Below, piece after piece: positions 33,614-41,947 of a DNA stretch of 64,000 nucleotides (position 1 is the first letter of the stretch; every line of letters starts with the position of its first letter). The translations under genes were made by a program, and so were the position numbers. Source of the stretch: Streptomyces sp. CBMA152 (GTDB lineage: Bacteria > Actinomycetota > Actinomycetes > Streptomycetales > Streptomycetaceae); NCBI RefSeq assembly GCF_014596475.1, contig NZ_MECJ01000028.1, positions 682,001 through 746,000 of the forward strand, written 5' to 3'. The notes beneath the pieces were generated by a model, which saw only the letters and a list, made by a program, of their open reading frames with translations, made no database searches and was not told the DNA's origin.

Positions 33614-34807
33614 TCAGCCCTTCACACACACGACCTGCTTCAGCTTCGCGACGACCTCCACCAGGTCCCGCTGCTGCTCGATGACCTTCTCGATCGGCTT
33701 GTACGCGCCCGGGATCTCGTCCACGACGCCGGAGTCCTTGCGGCACTCCACGCCCCGCGTCTGCTCCTCCAGGTCCCGCGTCGAGAACTTCCGCTTCGCC
33801 GCGTTCCGGCTCATCTTGCGGCCCGCGCCGTGCGAGGCCGAGTTGAAGGACGCCGCGTTGCCGAGGCCCTTGACGATGTACGAGCCGGTGCCCATCGAGC
33901 CGGGGATGATCCCGTAGTCGCCGGAGCCGGCCCGGATCGCGCCCTTACGCGTGACCAGCAGGTCCATGCCGTCGTACCGCTCCTCCGCCACGTAGTTGTG
34001 GTGGCAGGAGATGACCTCCCCGAAGGTCACCTTGGCCTTCTTGAATTCGCGGCGGATCACGTCCTGCGAGAGCGCCATCATGATCGCGCGGTTGTACTTC
34101 GCGTACTCCTGCGCCCAGAAAAGATCGTTCCGGTACGCCGCCATCTGCGGGGTTTCCGCGATGAAGACGGCGAGATCGCGGTCGACGAGACCCTGGTTGT
34201 GCGGCAGCTTCTGCGCCTCGCCGATATGGAAGTCGGCGAGCTCCTTGCCGATGTTCCGGGACCCGGAGTGCAGCATGATCCAGACCGAATTGTCCGAGTC
34301 GAGGCAAAGCTCCCAAAAGTGATTGCCCGCGCCAAGTGTTCCCATTTGCCTAACGGCCCGCTGCTGACGGAACTTGACCGCATCCGCCACCCCCTCGAAC
34401 CGCCCCCAGAAGTCCTCCCACCCCGCCGTCGCGAAGCCGTGGAAGCGGGTCGGGTCCACCGCGTCGTCGTGCATCCCGCGCCCGACCGGGATCGCCTCCT
34501 CGATCTTGGAGCGCAGGCGGGACAGGTCGCCCGGGAGGTCGTTCGCGGTCAGGGACGTCTTCACCGCCGACATTCCGCAGCCGATGTCGACGCCGACCGC
34601 CGCCGGGCAGACCGCGCCGTGCATCGCGATGACCGAGCCGACGGTGGCGCCCTTGCCGTAGTGGACGTCCGGCATCACGGCCAGGCCCTTGATCCACGGC
34701 AGCGTCGCCACATTGCGCAGCTGCTGCATCGCCACGTCCTCGACCGTCGTGGGGTCCGCCCACATCCTGATCGGGACCTTTGCGCCCGGCACCTCTACGT
34801 ACGACAT
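33614..34807 (-). CDS. rtcB: RNA-splicing ligase RtcB
   Basis: 397 residues. RtcB joins RNA 2',3'-cyclic phosphate and 5'-OH ends using GTP and Mn2+. The metal-binding Cys is in VGVDIGCGMSA (Cys77), metal histidines lie in GAGNHFWE and LHSGSRNIGK, and the guanylylated His is expected near the HGAGRKMSRN segment (about residue 325). This is the shorter bacterial form (about 400 residues). No archease, RtcA or PrfH gene is adjacent, so its role is probably RNA repair. Start ATG 34807. Confidence 0.93.
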   Translation of the reverse strand: MSYVEVPGAKVPIRMWADPTTVEDVAMQQLRNVATLPWIKGLAVMPDVHYGKGATVGSVIAMHGAVCPAAVGVDIGCGMSAVKTSLTANDLPGDLSRLRSKIEEAIPVGRGMHDDAVDPTRFHGFATAGWEDFWGRFEGVADAVKFRQQRAVRQMGTLGAGNHFWELCLDSDNSVWIMLHSGSRNIGKELADFHIGEAQKLPHNQGLVDRDLAVFIAETPQMAAYRNDLFWAQEYAKYNRAIMMALSQDVIRREFKKAKVTFGEVISCHHNYVAEERYDGMDLLVTRKGAIRAGSGDYGIIPGSMGTGSYIVKGLGNAASFNSASHGAGRKMSRNAAKRKFSTRDLEEQTRGVECRKDSGVVDEIPGAYKPIEKVIEQQRDLVEVVAKLKQVVCVKG

Positions 34808-35006
34808 AATTCCTCGTTCCCCCGTGGAGCTGATTCATCTGAAAAGTCTCTATGGCGCCAGCATGCGCCCGAAGCGCAATAACCGTCACCAAAGACCACA
34901 AACAGGACAGTGGACCGGCGTTCACGGCAGCGCGTGCGATAGACATTGTGTCCAGCGGCCGCCCCCCGGCGGCAACCGTTTTTCTCCCGAAAGGAGCCTG
35001 GGAACC

Positions 35007-35882
35007 GTGCAGCGAAAGGCGTACGTGACCGGTGTGGCGCTCCTCGTGGCGCTGACCGCGGGCTGCTCCTCGGGCTCCGGCGGTGGCGGGCCGAGCGGCG
35101 ACTCCAAGGCGGGCGTGCCCAAGGCGGCCGCCGCGCAGCCCGGCCGGTACCGGACGCTGCCCGAGCCGTGCCGGGCCGTGAACAAGGGTGTCCTCAAGGA
35201 CATGCTGCCGGGCGCCGCCGAGCTGCCGGACGACCAGAAGGCCAAGGCGTACGAGGGGGTCGCGGAGCTCACGTACGACACCGACCGGCGCGTGGGCTGC
35301 CGGTGGAAGGACGAGGCGCCGGACGGGGTGCGCAGGCTGTACGTCGACTTCGAGCGGGTCGTCTCGTACGCCCCGGCCGTCAGCGACGACGACCAGGCGA
35401 AGGCGGTGTACGGCAAGAAGCAGACGGCCGCGAAGCTGCCCGCCCCGACGGACGGCGACAAGGGCGGCGCGCACACCGGCGGCGCCGGCAAGGGCACCAC
35501 CGGGCCGGGCGGCTCCCCGTCCCCGACCCCGTCGCCGAAGTCCTCCGGGCTGAACGCCCTGAGCGGGGCCGCCTCCCCGGCCGCGTCCGCACCCGTCTCC
35601 CCGCCCGCCTCCGGCGGTCCCGCCGGGCCCCCCGACGGGCTCCAGCCCCGTGTGCTCAGCGGGCTCGGCGACGCGGCCTTCCTGAACGACGTGCTGGTGA
35701 CGAGCGGCTCGGCCGTGCAGCGGCGTACCGTCACCGTCGTCTTCCGCACCTCCAACGTGATCGTGACCGTCGAGTACACGGAACAGCCCACCTCCCCGAA
35801 CGCCCTCGCCCCGGACAGTCAGGAGCTCCAGGAGAAGTCCCGGGCCCTGGCCGCCAAGCTCGTCGAGATCTTCGGCGAGTAG
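35007..35882 (+). CDS. DUF3558-like lipoprotein, first of a pair
   Basis: 291 residues. Signal peptide with lipobox LTAGC (Cys near 21), a Gly/Ser linker, then a domain with conserved cysteines (LPEPCRAVN and VGCRWKDE) in the DUF3558 style, interrupted by a Gly/Pro/Ser-rich insertion of about 75 residues (about 150-225). Ends GLGDAAFLNDVLV and VIVTVEYTEQP. GTG 35007 has AAGGAG at 10 bases. The gene 56 bases downstream encodes a paralogue with the same plan but without the insertion. Function unknown; surface anchored. Confidence 0.78.
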   Translation: MQRKAYVTGVALLVALTAGCSSGSGGGGPSGDSKAGVPKAAAAQPGRYRTLPEPCRAVNKGVLKDMLPGAAELPDDQKAKAYEGVAELTYDTDRRVGCRWKDEAPDGVRRLYVDFERVVSYAPAVSDDDQAKAVYGKKQTAAKLPAPTDGDKGGAHTGGAGKGTTGPGGSPSPTPSPKSSGLNALSGAASPAASAPVSPPASGGPAGPPDGLQPRVLSGLGDAAFLNDVLVTSGSAVQRRTVTVVFRTSNVIVTVEYTEQPTSPNALAPDSQELQEKSRALAAKLVEIFGE

Positions 35883-35938
35883 GCGAGCAGGCAAGTCGAA
35901 GCCAAGCGAACAGCGAACAGCTAAGGACGCGTAGAACC

Positions 35939-36700
35939 ATGCACCGAACCGCCCCGGCCACCACCCCGCGCACGCGGCTCGCCCGTGTGCTCGCCTGCGC
36001 CGCCGTCCCCGTGATGCTCGTCGCCGTCGGCTGCTCGTCGGACTCCGGCGGCGGGGACAAGAAGAAGGCCGACGACGGCGCCTCGTCGTCGGCCGCAGCG
36101 CCGAGCGGCAAGCAGTCCTCGGCCCCGACCGTCGCGCCCGCGAAGTACGCCAAGCTGCCCGACCCGTGCAAGGCGCTCTCGGCGAAGACGATCGACAACC
36201 TGGTGCCGAAGGCGAAGTCCAAGTCGGGCACGGCGGGCAATTCCACGGACGTGTCCTCGCAGGGCACCTGCTCCTGGAACGGCCTGGACGACAAGGGCGT
36301 GAAGGGCTCGCAGTACCGCTGGCTGGACGTCTCGCTCAAGCGGTTCGTCTCGGACCAGGCCGTCGGCAGCGGCGACCGGCGCGCCGGCAAGGAGTACGCC
36401 CGGGTGCTGACCGCGACGAAGGCGACCGACGGCGCCAAGAACGTGAAGTCGACGTCGGTCAGCGGCATCGGCGACGAGGCGACGGCCTTCTCCTTCGACC
36501 TGAAGAAGACCGACGAGGACTTCAAGAACGTGGTGATCGTGGCGCGTACCGCGAACGCCGTCGTCGTGCTCGACTACAACGGCGCGGGCTACCAGGGTGC
36601 GGACGCCCCGGACGCCGGTGATCTGATGAAGGACGCGCAGGCCGCGGCCAAGGAGGCCGTCGCCTCGGTCGCCGCCGCGAACGGCGGCGCCAAGCAGTAG
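35939..36700 (+). CDS. DUF3558-like lipoprotein, second of a pair
   Basis: 253 residues. Signal peptide with lipobox VAVGC, a Lys/Asp/Ser linker, then LPDPCKALSAKTIDNLVP and GTCSWNGLDD, which align with the PEPCRAVN and GCRWKD motifs of the preceding lipoprotein, followed by SGIGDEATAFSFD and VVVLDYNGAGY. Both are tandem duplicates that have diverged well. Probably co-transcribed with the first; a hairpin follows. Function unknown. Confidence 0.78.
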   Translation: MHRTAPATTPRTRLARVLACAAVPVMLVAVGCSSDSGGGDKKKADDGASSSAAAPSGKQSSAPTVAPAKYAKLPDPCKALSAKTIDNLVPKAKSKSGTAGNSTDVSSQGTCSWNGLDDKGVKGSQYRWLDVSLKRFVSDQAVGSGDRRAGKEYARVLTATKATDGAKNVKSTSVSGIGDEATAFSFDLKKTDEDFKNVVIVARTANAVVVLDYNGAGYQGADAPDAGDLMKDAQAAAKEAVASVAAANGGAKQ

Positions 36701-36727
36701 TCCAACTGGTAACGAGCCGGGCTCGAT

Positions 36728-36763
36728 ACGGAGTCCTGCCCTCCCCTGTGGGCGGGACTCCGT
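36728..36763 (+). terminator. Terminator after the lipoprotein pair
   Basis: A 13-bp stem, ACGGAGTCCTGCC paired with GGCGGGACTCCGT (one G-T wobble), with a ten-base loop, 28 bases past the stop. Confidence 0.7.
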
Positions 36764-36814
36764 GGTCATGTGCCAGGCTTTGCGCGCCGGTTGTCGAACG
36801 GAGGGGGATCGCGG

Positions 36815-38080
36815 GTGGCCGCGACGCAGCTCACGCGCACGCATCGCATACTCATCGGGGTGGTGGTCGCGGGTGCGGTGGTCATTGCCGGGATCGGGTT
36901 CGCCGGTTCTTACGCGGCGGTGCGGGCGCTCGCCGAGAAGAAAGGTTTCGGGAACTTCTCCCTCGTCTTCCCGATAGGCATCGACGCGGGCATCTGTGTG
37001 CTCCTCGCGCTCGACCTGCTGCTGACCTGGATCCGTATCCCGTTCCCGCTGCTCCGCCAGACGGCCTGGCTGCTGACGGCCGCCACCATCGCCTTCAACG
37101 GCGCAGCCGCCTGGCCCGACCCGCTCGGCGTCGGCATGCACGCGGTGATCCCCGTCCTGTTCGTCGTCGCCGTCGAAGCCGCGCGCCACGCGGTGGGGCG
37201 GATCGCGGACATCACCGCCGACAAGCACATGGAAGGCGTCCGGCTCACCCGCTGGCTGCTCTCCCCCGTGCCGACCTTCCGCCTCTGGCGCCGGATGAAG
37301 CTGTGGGAGCTGCGCTCGTACGAGCAGGTCATCAAGCTCGAACAGGACCGCCTCGTCTACCGCGCCCGCCTCCAGGCCCGTTACGGGCGCGCGTGGCGGC
37401 GCAAGGCGCCGGTCGAGTCGCTGATGCCGCTGCGGCTGGCGCGGTTCGGTGTCCCGCTGTCCGAGACCGGCCCGGCGGGCCTCGCCGCCGCCGGGATCGA
37501 GCCCACCCTGCTGCCGACCGCCCCGCCGGTGAAGCCCGTGGTGAGCGCGACGCCGCAGCCGGTCGAGCTCCCGGCGGCGCCCGCGCCCCAGCCCGAGCCG
37601 GTGGCCGCCGCAGAAGCCCCTGTCCAGCCCCAGCAGGCCCAGGAGCAGCCCGGGGCCGTCCCTGCGGGCGTGCCCGACGAGAGCCCGTGGTTCGCCGCGC
37701 AGCAGCTCTCCCAGGACGCGTACGAGGGCACGTACGACCCGCAGTACGTCGAGGGTCTGGAGCCGACCCCGGTCATGGTCCCGGCGGGCCCGGGCCGCAC
37801 CCGGCCGCTGGGCAACGCGCCCGAGCATCCGATGCCTGCTCCGATGGCGCACGCCGAGGAGACCATGCCGGAGGACATCGCGTTCGCCGACCTGGCGTAC
37901 AAGGTCTTCGTCGAGTTCGTGAACGAGCACAACGACTATCCGGCCGTCGAGGCGCTGGAGATACACCTCGCGGACGGCCATGGCGCGACGCATCCGCGTG
38001 GCGCGGCGCTGCTGCGGCGCCTGATGCCGGAGTTCAAGCAGCGCTACCACGCGGAGCTGGAAGCCGACCACATCGCGTAG
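36815..38080 (+). CDS. DUF2637 membrane protein (SpdB-like)
   Basis: 421 residues. Four membrane helices in the first 130 residues (ILIGVVVAGAVVIAGIGFAG; FPIGIDAGICVLLALDLLL; and two more) form a DUF2637 domain like that of the Spd spread proteins of Streptomyces plasmids. A basic cytoplasmic stretch, a long Pro/Ala/Glu-rich linker (about 245-340) and a C-terminal helical domain (FADLAYKVFVEFVNEHNDYP, possibly winged helix) follow. GTG 36815 is preferred for its GGAGGGGG ribosome site. It may carry chromosome or plasmid spread functions, but this copy sits in the core beside lysS. Function unproven. Confidence 0.75.
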   Translation: MAATQLTRTHRILIGVVVAGAVVIAGIGFAGSYAAVRALAEKKGFGNFSLVFPIGIDAGICVLLALDLLLTWIRIPFPLLRQTAWLLTAATIAFNGAAAWPDPLGVGMHAVIPVLFVVAVEAARHAVGRIADITADKHMEGVRLTRWLLSPVPTFRLWRRMKLWELRSYEQVIKLEQDRLVYRARLQARYGRAWRRKAPVESLMPLRLARFGVPLSETGPAGLAAAGIEPTLLPTAPPVKPVVSATPQPVELPAAPAPQPEPVAAAEAPVQPQQAQEQPGAVPAGVPDESPWFAAQQLSQDAYEGTYDPQYVEGLEPTPVMVPAGPGRTRPLGNAPEHPMPAPMAHAEETMPEDIAFADLAYKVFVEFVNEHNDYPAVEALEIHLADGHGATHPRGAALLRRLMPEFKQRYHAELEADHIA

Positions 38081-38116
38081 CCCCCGCGCTGCGCTCCGCG
38101 TGGTGCCGTTGATACG

Positions 38117-38212
38117 ACTGCGGGCCGTCTTGGGCTGATCGCGCAGTTCCCCGCGCCCCTCAATACCCAGGGGCGCGGGGAACTGCGCGACCGGCCACAG
38201 ACGGCCCGCAGT
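38117..38212. repeat. Intergenic palindromic repeat, copy B, between convergent genes
   Basis: Arms of 21 bp (38140-38160 and 38169-38189) close on an eight-base loop, giving a strong hairpin. Outer arms ACTGCGGGCCGTCT and AGACGGCCCGCAGT (38117-38130, 38199-38212) add a second layer. This is the simplest copy, without the inner GGGCCC hairpin. It lies between the DUF2637 gene and lysS and should terminate both. Confidence 0.85.
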
Positions 38213-38223
38213 CAAATACCCGC

Positions 38224-39951
38224 TTACGCCGCCAGCAGCTTCCTCACCCGGTCCGCCCCCACGGCCAGCAACAGCGTGGGCAGGCGCGGGCCCGTGTCGC
38301 GGCCGACCAGCAAGTGGTACAGCAGCGCGAAGAACGTGCGCTGGGCCGTCTTGATCTCCGGCGGGAGCTCCTTGGGCGTGGCGTCGGCGGAGAAGCCGGC
38401 CTGGACCTTCGGGACGCCGTAGACCAGGTGGGTCAGGCCGTCGAGCGACCAGTGGTCGTCGAGGCCGTCCACCAGGAGCCGCAGGGACTCGCGGGCCGCC
38501 TCGTCGAGCGTGGCCAGGAGCTCGGTGTCGGGCTCCGAGCGCACCACGGTCCGCTGGTCGGCCGGGACCTGCGTGTTGATCCACGCCTCCGCCTTGTCGA
38601 GGCGCGGGCGCACCTCGTCCAGGGAGGACAGCGGGTTCGCCGGGTCCAGGTCGCTGAGGATGCGGATGGTCTGCTCGTCGTGGCCGGCGGTGATGTCGAC
38701 GACCGAGGCGAGCGTGCGGTACGGCATCGGGCGCGGGGTGCGCGGCAGCTCACCGGCGGCGGTGCGCACCGCGCGCGAGTACGCGGCCGCGTCGGCCGGG
38801 AGCACCGAGCCGTCGGCGACCTTCGCCTCCAGCTTGTCCCACTCGTCGTACAGCCGCTGGATCTCCTGGTCGAAGGCGATCTTGAACGACTGGTTGGGAC
38901 GGCGCCGCGCGTACAGCCAGCGCAGCAGCTGCGGCTCCATGATCTTCAGCGCGTCGCCCGGGGTCGGCACGCCGCCCTTGGACGAGGACATCTTGGCCAT
39001 GCCGCTGATGCCGACGAACGCGTACATGGGGCCGATCGGCTGCTCGCCGCCGAAGATCGACACGATCTGGCCGCCGACCTGGAACGAGGAGCCGGGCGAG
39101 GAGTGGTCGACGCCCGAGGGCTCGAAGATCACGCCCTCGTACGCCCAGCGCATCGGCCAGTCGACCTTCCAGACCAGCTTGCCGCGGTTGAACTCGCTGA
39201 GCTTCACGGTCTCCGCGAAGCCGCAGGCCGAGCAGGTGTAGGCGAGCTCGGTGCTCTCGTCGTCGTACGACGAGACCGTGGTGAGGTCCTTGCCGCAGCC
39301 ACCGCAGTACGGCTTGTACGGGAAGTAGCCCGCGGAGCCCGTGCCGTCGTCCTCGCCCGCGGCGCCGGAGCCCTCGGCGGCCTCCAGCTCGGCCTCGTCG
39401 ACCGGCTTCTGGCCCTTCTTGACGGGGGCCTTCTTGGTGCGGTACTGCTCCAGGATCGCGTCGATGTCGCCGCGGTGCTTCATCGCGTGCAGGACCTGCT
39501 CGCGGTAGACGCCCGAGGTGTACTGCGCGGTCTGGCTGATCCCGTCGTACTCGACGCCGAGCTCGGCCAGGGCCTCGGTCATCGCGGCCTTGAAGTGCTC
39601 GGCCCAGTTCGGGTACGCCGAGCCGACCGGGGCCGGGACGGAGGTCAGCGGGCGCCCGATGTGCTCGGCCCACGACTCGTCGACACCGGGGACGCCGCCC
39701 GGCACCTTGCGGTAGCGGTCGTAGTCGTCCCAGGAGATCAGGTGACGGACCTCGTGGCCGCGCCGGCGGATCTCGTCGGCGACCAGGTGCGGGGTCATGA
39801 CCTCACGGAGATTGCCCAGGTGAATGGGTCCGGAGGGGGACAGTCCGGACGCGACGACGACCGGTTTGCCAGGCGCACGACGCTCCGAGTTCTCGATGAC
39901 CTCGTCCGCGAAACGGGAGACCCAGTCGGTCTCGGTGCTGCTCTGAGCCAC
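38224..39951 (-). CDS. lysS: Lysyl-tRNA synthetase, class I (archaeal type)
   Basis: 575 residues. Class I signature sequences are present: PSGPIHLGN (HIGH) near residue 45 and KMSSSKGG (KMSKS) near 315. A zinc-binding pair (CGGCGK and CSACGF, about residues 208-236) lies in the acceptor-binding insertion. Most bacteria use class II LysRS; Streptomyces carries this archaeal type in addition. GTG 39951 is chosen because AAGGA lies about 10 bases upstream; a GTG three codons earlier has poor spacing. Divergent from argS. Confidence 0.93.
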   Translation of the reverse strand: MAQSSTETDWVSRFADEVIENSERRAPGKPVVVASGLSPSGPIHLGNLREVMTPHLVADEIRRRGHEVRHLISWDDYDRYRKVPGGVPGVDESWAEHIGRPLTSVPAPVGSAYPNWAEHFKAAMTEALAELGVEYDGISQTAQYTSGVYREQVLHAMKHRGDIDAILEQYRTKKAPVKKGQKPVDEAELEAAEGSGAAGEDDGTGSAGYFPYKPYCGGCGKDLTTVSSYDDESTELAYTCSACGFAETVKLSEFNRGKLVWKVDWPMRWAYEGVIFEPSGVDHSSPGSSFQVGGQIVSIFGGEQPIGPMYAFVGISGMAKMSSSKGGVPTPGDALKIMEPQLLRWLYARRRPNQSFKIAFDQEIQRLYDEWDKLEAKVADGSVLPADAAAYSRAVRTAAGELPRTPRPMPYRTLASVVDITAGHDEQTIRILSDLDPANPLSSLDEVRPRLDKAEAWINTQVPADQRTVVRSEPDTELLATLDEAARESLRLLVDGLDDHWSLDGLTHLVYGVPKVQAGFSADATPKELPPEIKTAQRTFFALLYHLLVGRDTGPRLPTLLLAVGADRVRKLLAA

Positions 39952-40140
39952 GGTCGGCACGTCCTTCTTTCTCGTACGCAATAGAGAGGCTGGCGTGCCC
40001 ATTGTCCCAGACGGAAGCAACCGCTCAGGGGTTGCGTGGACAACCGGAGATACGGGAGTGGCCACCATGGGAGAATCGGCCTGTACGTATCCACGCCCGC
40101 GCCCGGCGCGCGTGCGGCCAACCGACAGGAAACGGCACCC

Positions 40141-41901
40141 ATGGCATCGGTCCCTTCCCTCGCTTCCACAGTCCAGCAGCGCCTGGCGGACGCCCTCTCG
40201 GCAGCCCTGCCGGAGGCCGGCTCCACCGACCCGCTGCTGCGACGAAGCGACCGGGCCGACTTCCAGGCCAACGGCATCCTGGCGCTCGCGAAGAAGCTCA
40301 AGGGCAACCCGCGCGAGCTGGCGACGAAGGTCACCGACGCGCTGGAGGCGGGTGACGTCCTCAAGGACGTCGAGGTCTCGGGCCCCGGCTTCCTCAACAT
40401 CACGCTGACCGACGCGGCGATCACGAGGACGCTGGCCGCGCGCGCGGCCGACGACCGGCTCGGCGTGCCGCTGAAGGCGAACCCGGGCATCACGGTCGTC
40501 GACTACGCCCAGCCGAACGTGGCGAAGGAGATGCACGTCGGCCATCTGCGCTCGGCGGTCATCGGCGACGCGCTGCGCGGCATGCTCGACTTCACCGGCG
40601 AGAAGACGATCGGCCGCCACCACATCGGCGACTGGGGCACCCAGTTCGGCATGCTCATCCAGCACCTGATCGAGAACCCCGGCGAGCTGGCCCCGGCCGG
40701 GGACGTCGACGGCGAGCAGGCCATGTCGAACCTGAACCGCGTCTACAAGGCGTCCCGCGCGGTCTTCGACTCCGACGACGCGTTCAAGGAGCGCGCCCGC
40801 AAGCGGGTCGTCGCCCTGCAGTCGGGCGACAAGGAGACGCTGGAGCTGTGGCAGCAGTTCGTGGACGAGTCGAAGGTCTACTTCTACTCGGTCTTCGAGA
40901 AGCTGGACATGGAGATCCGCGACGACGAGATCGTCGGTGAGTCCGCGTACAACGAGGGCATGCCCGAGACCGCCCGCCTCCTGGAGGAGATGGGCGTCGC
41001 GGTGCGCTCCGAGGGCGCGCTCGTCGTCTTCTTCGACGAGATCCGTGGCAAGGACGACAAGCCCGTCCCGCTGATCGTCCAGAAGGCCGACGGCGGCTTC
41101 GGCTACGCGGCCTCCGACCTGACCGCGATCCGCAACCGCGTCTCCGACCTGAACGCCACCTCGCTGATCTACGTCGTGGACGTACGCCAGTCGCTGCACT
41201 TCAAGATGGTCTTCGAGGCGGCGCGCCGCGCGGGCTGGCTGACCGACGACGTCACCGCCCACAACATGGGCTACGGCACGGTCCTGGGCGCGGACGGCAA
41301 GCCGTTCAAGACCCGTGAGGGCGAGACGGTCAAGCTGGAGGACCTTCTCGACGAGGCCGTCGAGCGGGCCACGGCGGTCGTGCGCGAGAAGGCCGAGAAG
41401 GTGGGCCTGACCGAGGACGAGATCGTCGAGAACGGCCGGTACGTGGGCATCGGCGCCGTGAAGTACGCGGACCTGTCGACCTCGGCCAACCGCGACTACA
41501 AGTTCGACCTGGACCAGATGGTGTCGCTGAACGGCGACACGTCCGTCTACCTCCAGTACGCGTACGCCCGGATCAGGTCGATCCTGCGCAAGGCCGACAC
41601 CGCGCAGCCGACGGCCCACCCCGAACTCGCGCTCGCCCCGGCCGAGCGGGCCCTTGGCCTGCACCTGGACGCGTTCGGCGAGCTCCTTGCGGAGGCCACG
41701 GCCGAGTACGCGCCGCACAAGCTGGCCGCGTACCTGTACCAGCTGGCGTCGCTGTACACGACGTTCTACGACCAGTGCCCGGTCCTGAAGGCCGAGTCGC
41801 CGGAGCTGGTGGAGAACCGTCTGTTCCTGTGCGACCTGACTGCCCGGACGCTGCACCAGGGCATGGCCCTGCTGGGCATCCGGACGCCCGAGCGTCTGTA
41901 A
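40141..41901 (+). CDS. argS: Arginyl-tRNA synthetase
   Basis: 586 residues, standard length. N-terminal additional domain (about 1-100), then class I catalytic core with HIGH motif AKEMHVGHLRSAVIGD (about residues 128-143), GRHHIGDWGTQFGM, and a KMSKS-region KPFKTREGETVKLEDLL (ArgRS often lacks a strict KMSKS). C-terminal DALR anticodon-binding domain (about 470-586) ends RLFLCDLTARTLHQGMALLGI. Good ribosome site (ACAGGAAA). No operon partner downstream on the same strand. Confidence 0.95.
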   Translation: MASVPSLASTVQQRLADALSAALPEAGSTDPLLRRSDRADFQANGILALAKKLKGNPRELATKVTDALEAGDVLKDVEVSGPGFLNITLTDAAITRTLAARAADDRLGVPLKANPGITVVDYAQPNVAKEMHVGHLRSAVIGDALRGMLDFTGEKTIGRHHIGDWGTQFGMLIQHLIENPGELAPAGDVDGEQAMSNLNRVYKASRAVFDSDDAFKERARKRVVALQSGDKETLELWQQFVDESKVYFYSVFEKLDMEIRDDEIVGESAYNEGMPETARLLEEMGVAVRSEGALVVFFDEIRGKDDKPVPLIVQKADGGFGYAASDLTAIRNRVSDLNATSLIYVVDVRQSLHFKMVFEAARRAGWLTDDVTAHNMGYGTVLGADGKPFKTREGETVKLEDLLDEAVERATAVVREKAEKVGLTEDEIVENGRYVGIGAVKYADLSTSANRDYKFDLDQMVSLNGDTSVYLQYAYARIRSILRKADTAQPTAHPELALAPAERALGLHLDAFGELLAEATAEYAPHKLAAYLYQLASLYTTFYDQCPVLKAESPELVENRLFLCDLTARTLHQGMALLGIRTPERL

Positions 41902-41947
41902 CTCCCGCTCAGGGAGCGGCTGTTGACTTTCTTCTGACCCTACGGGG

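Noticed and set aside
38224..41856. Single long minus-strand frame covering lysS and the antisense of argS
   Set aside because: Only the lysS portion has recognisable motifs; the extension runs antisense through argS.
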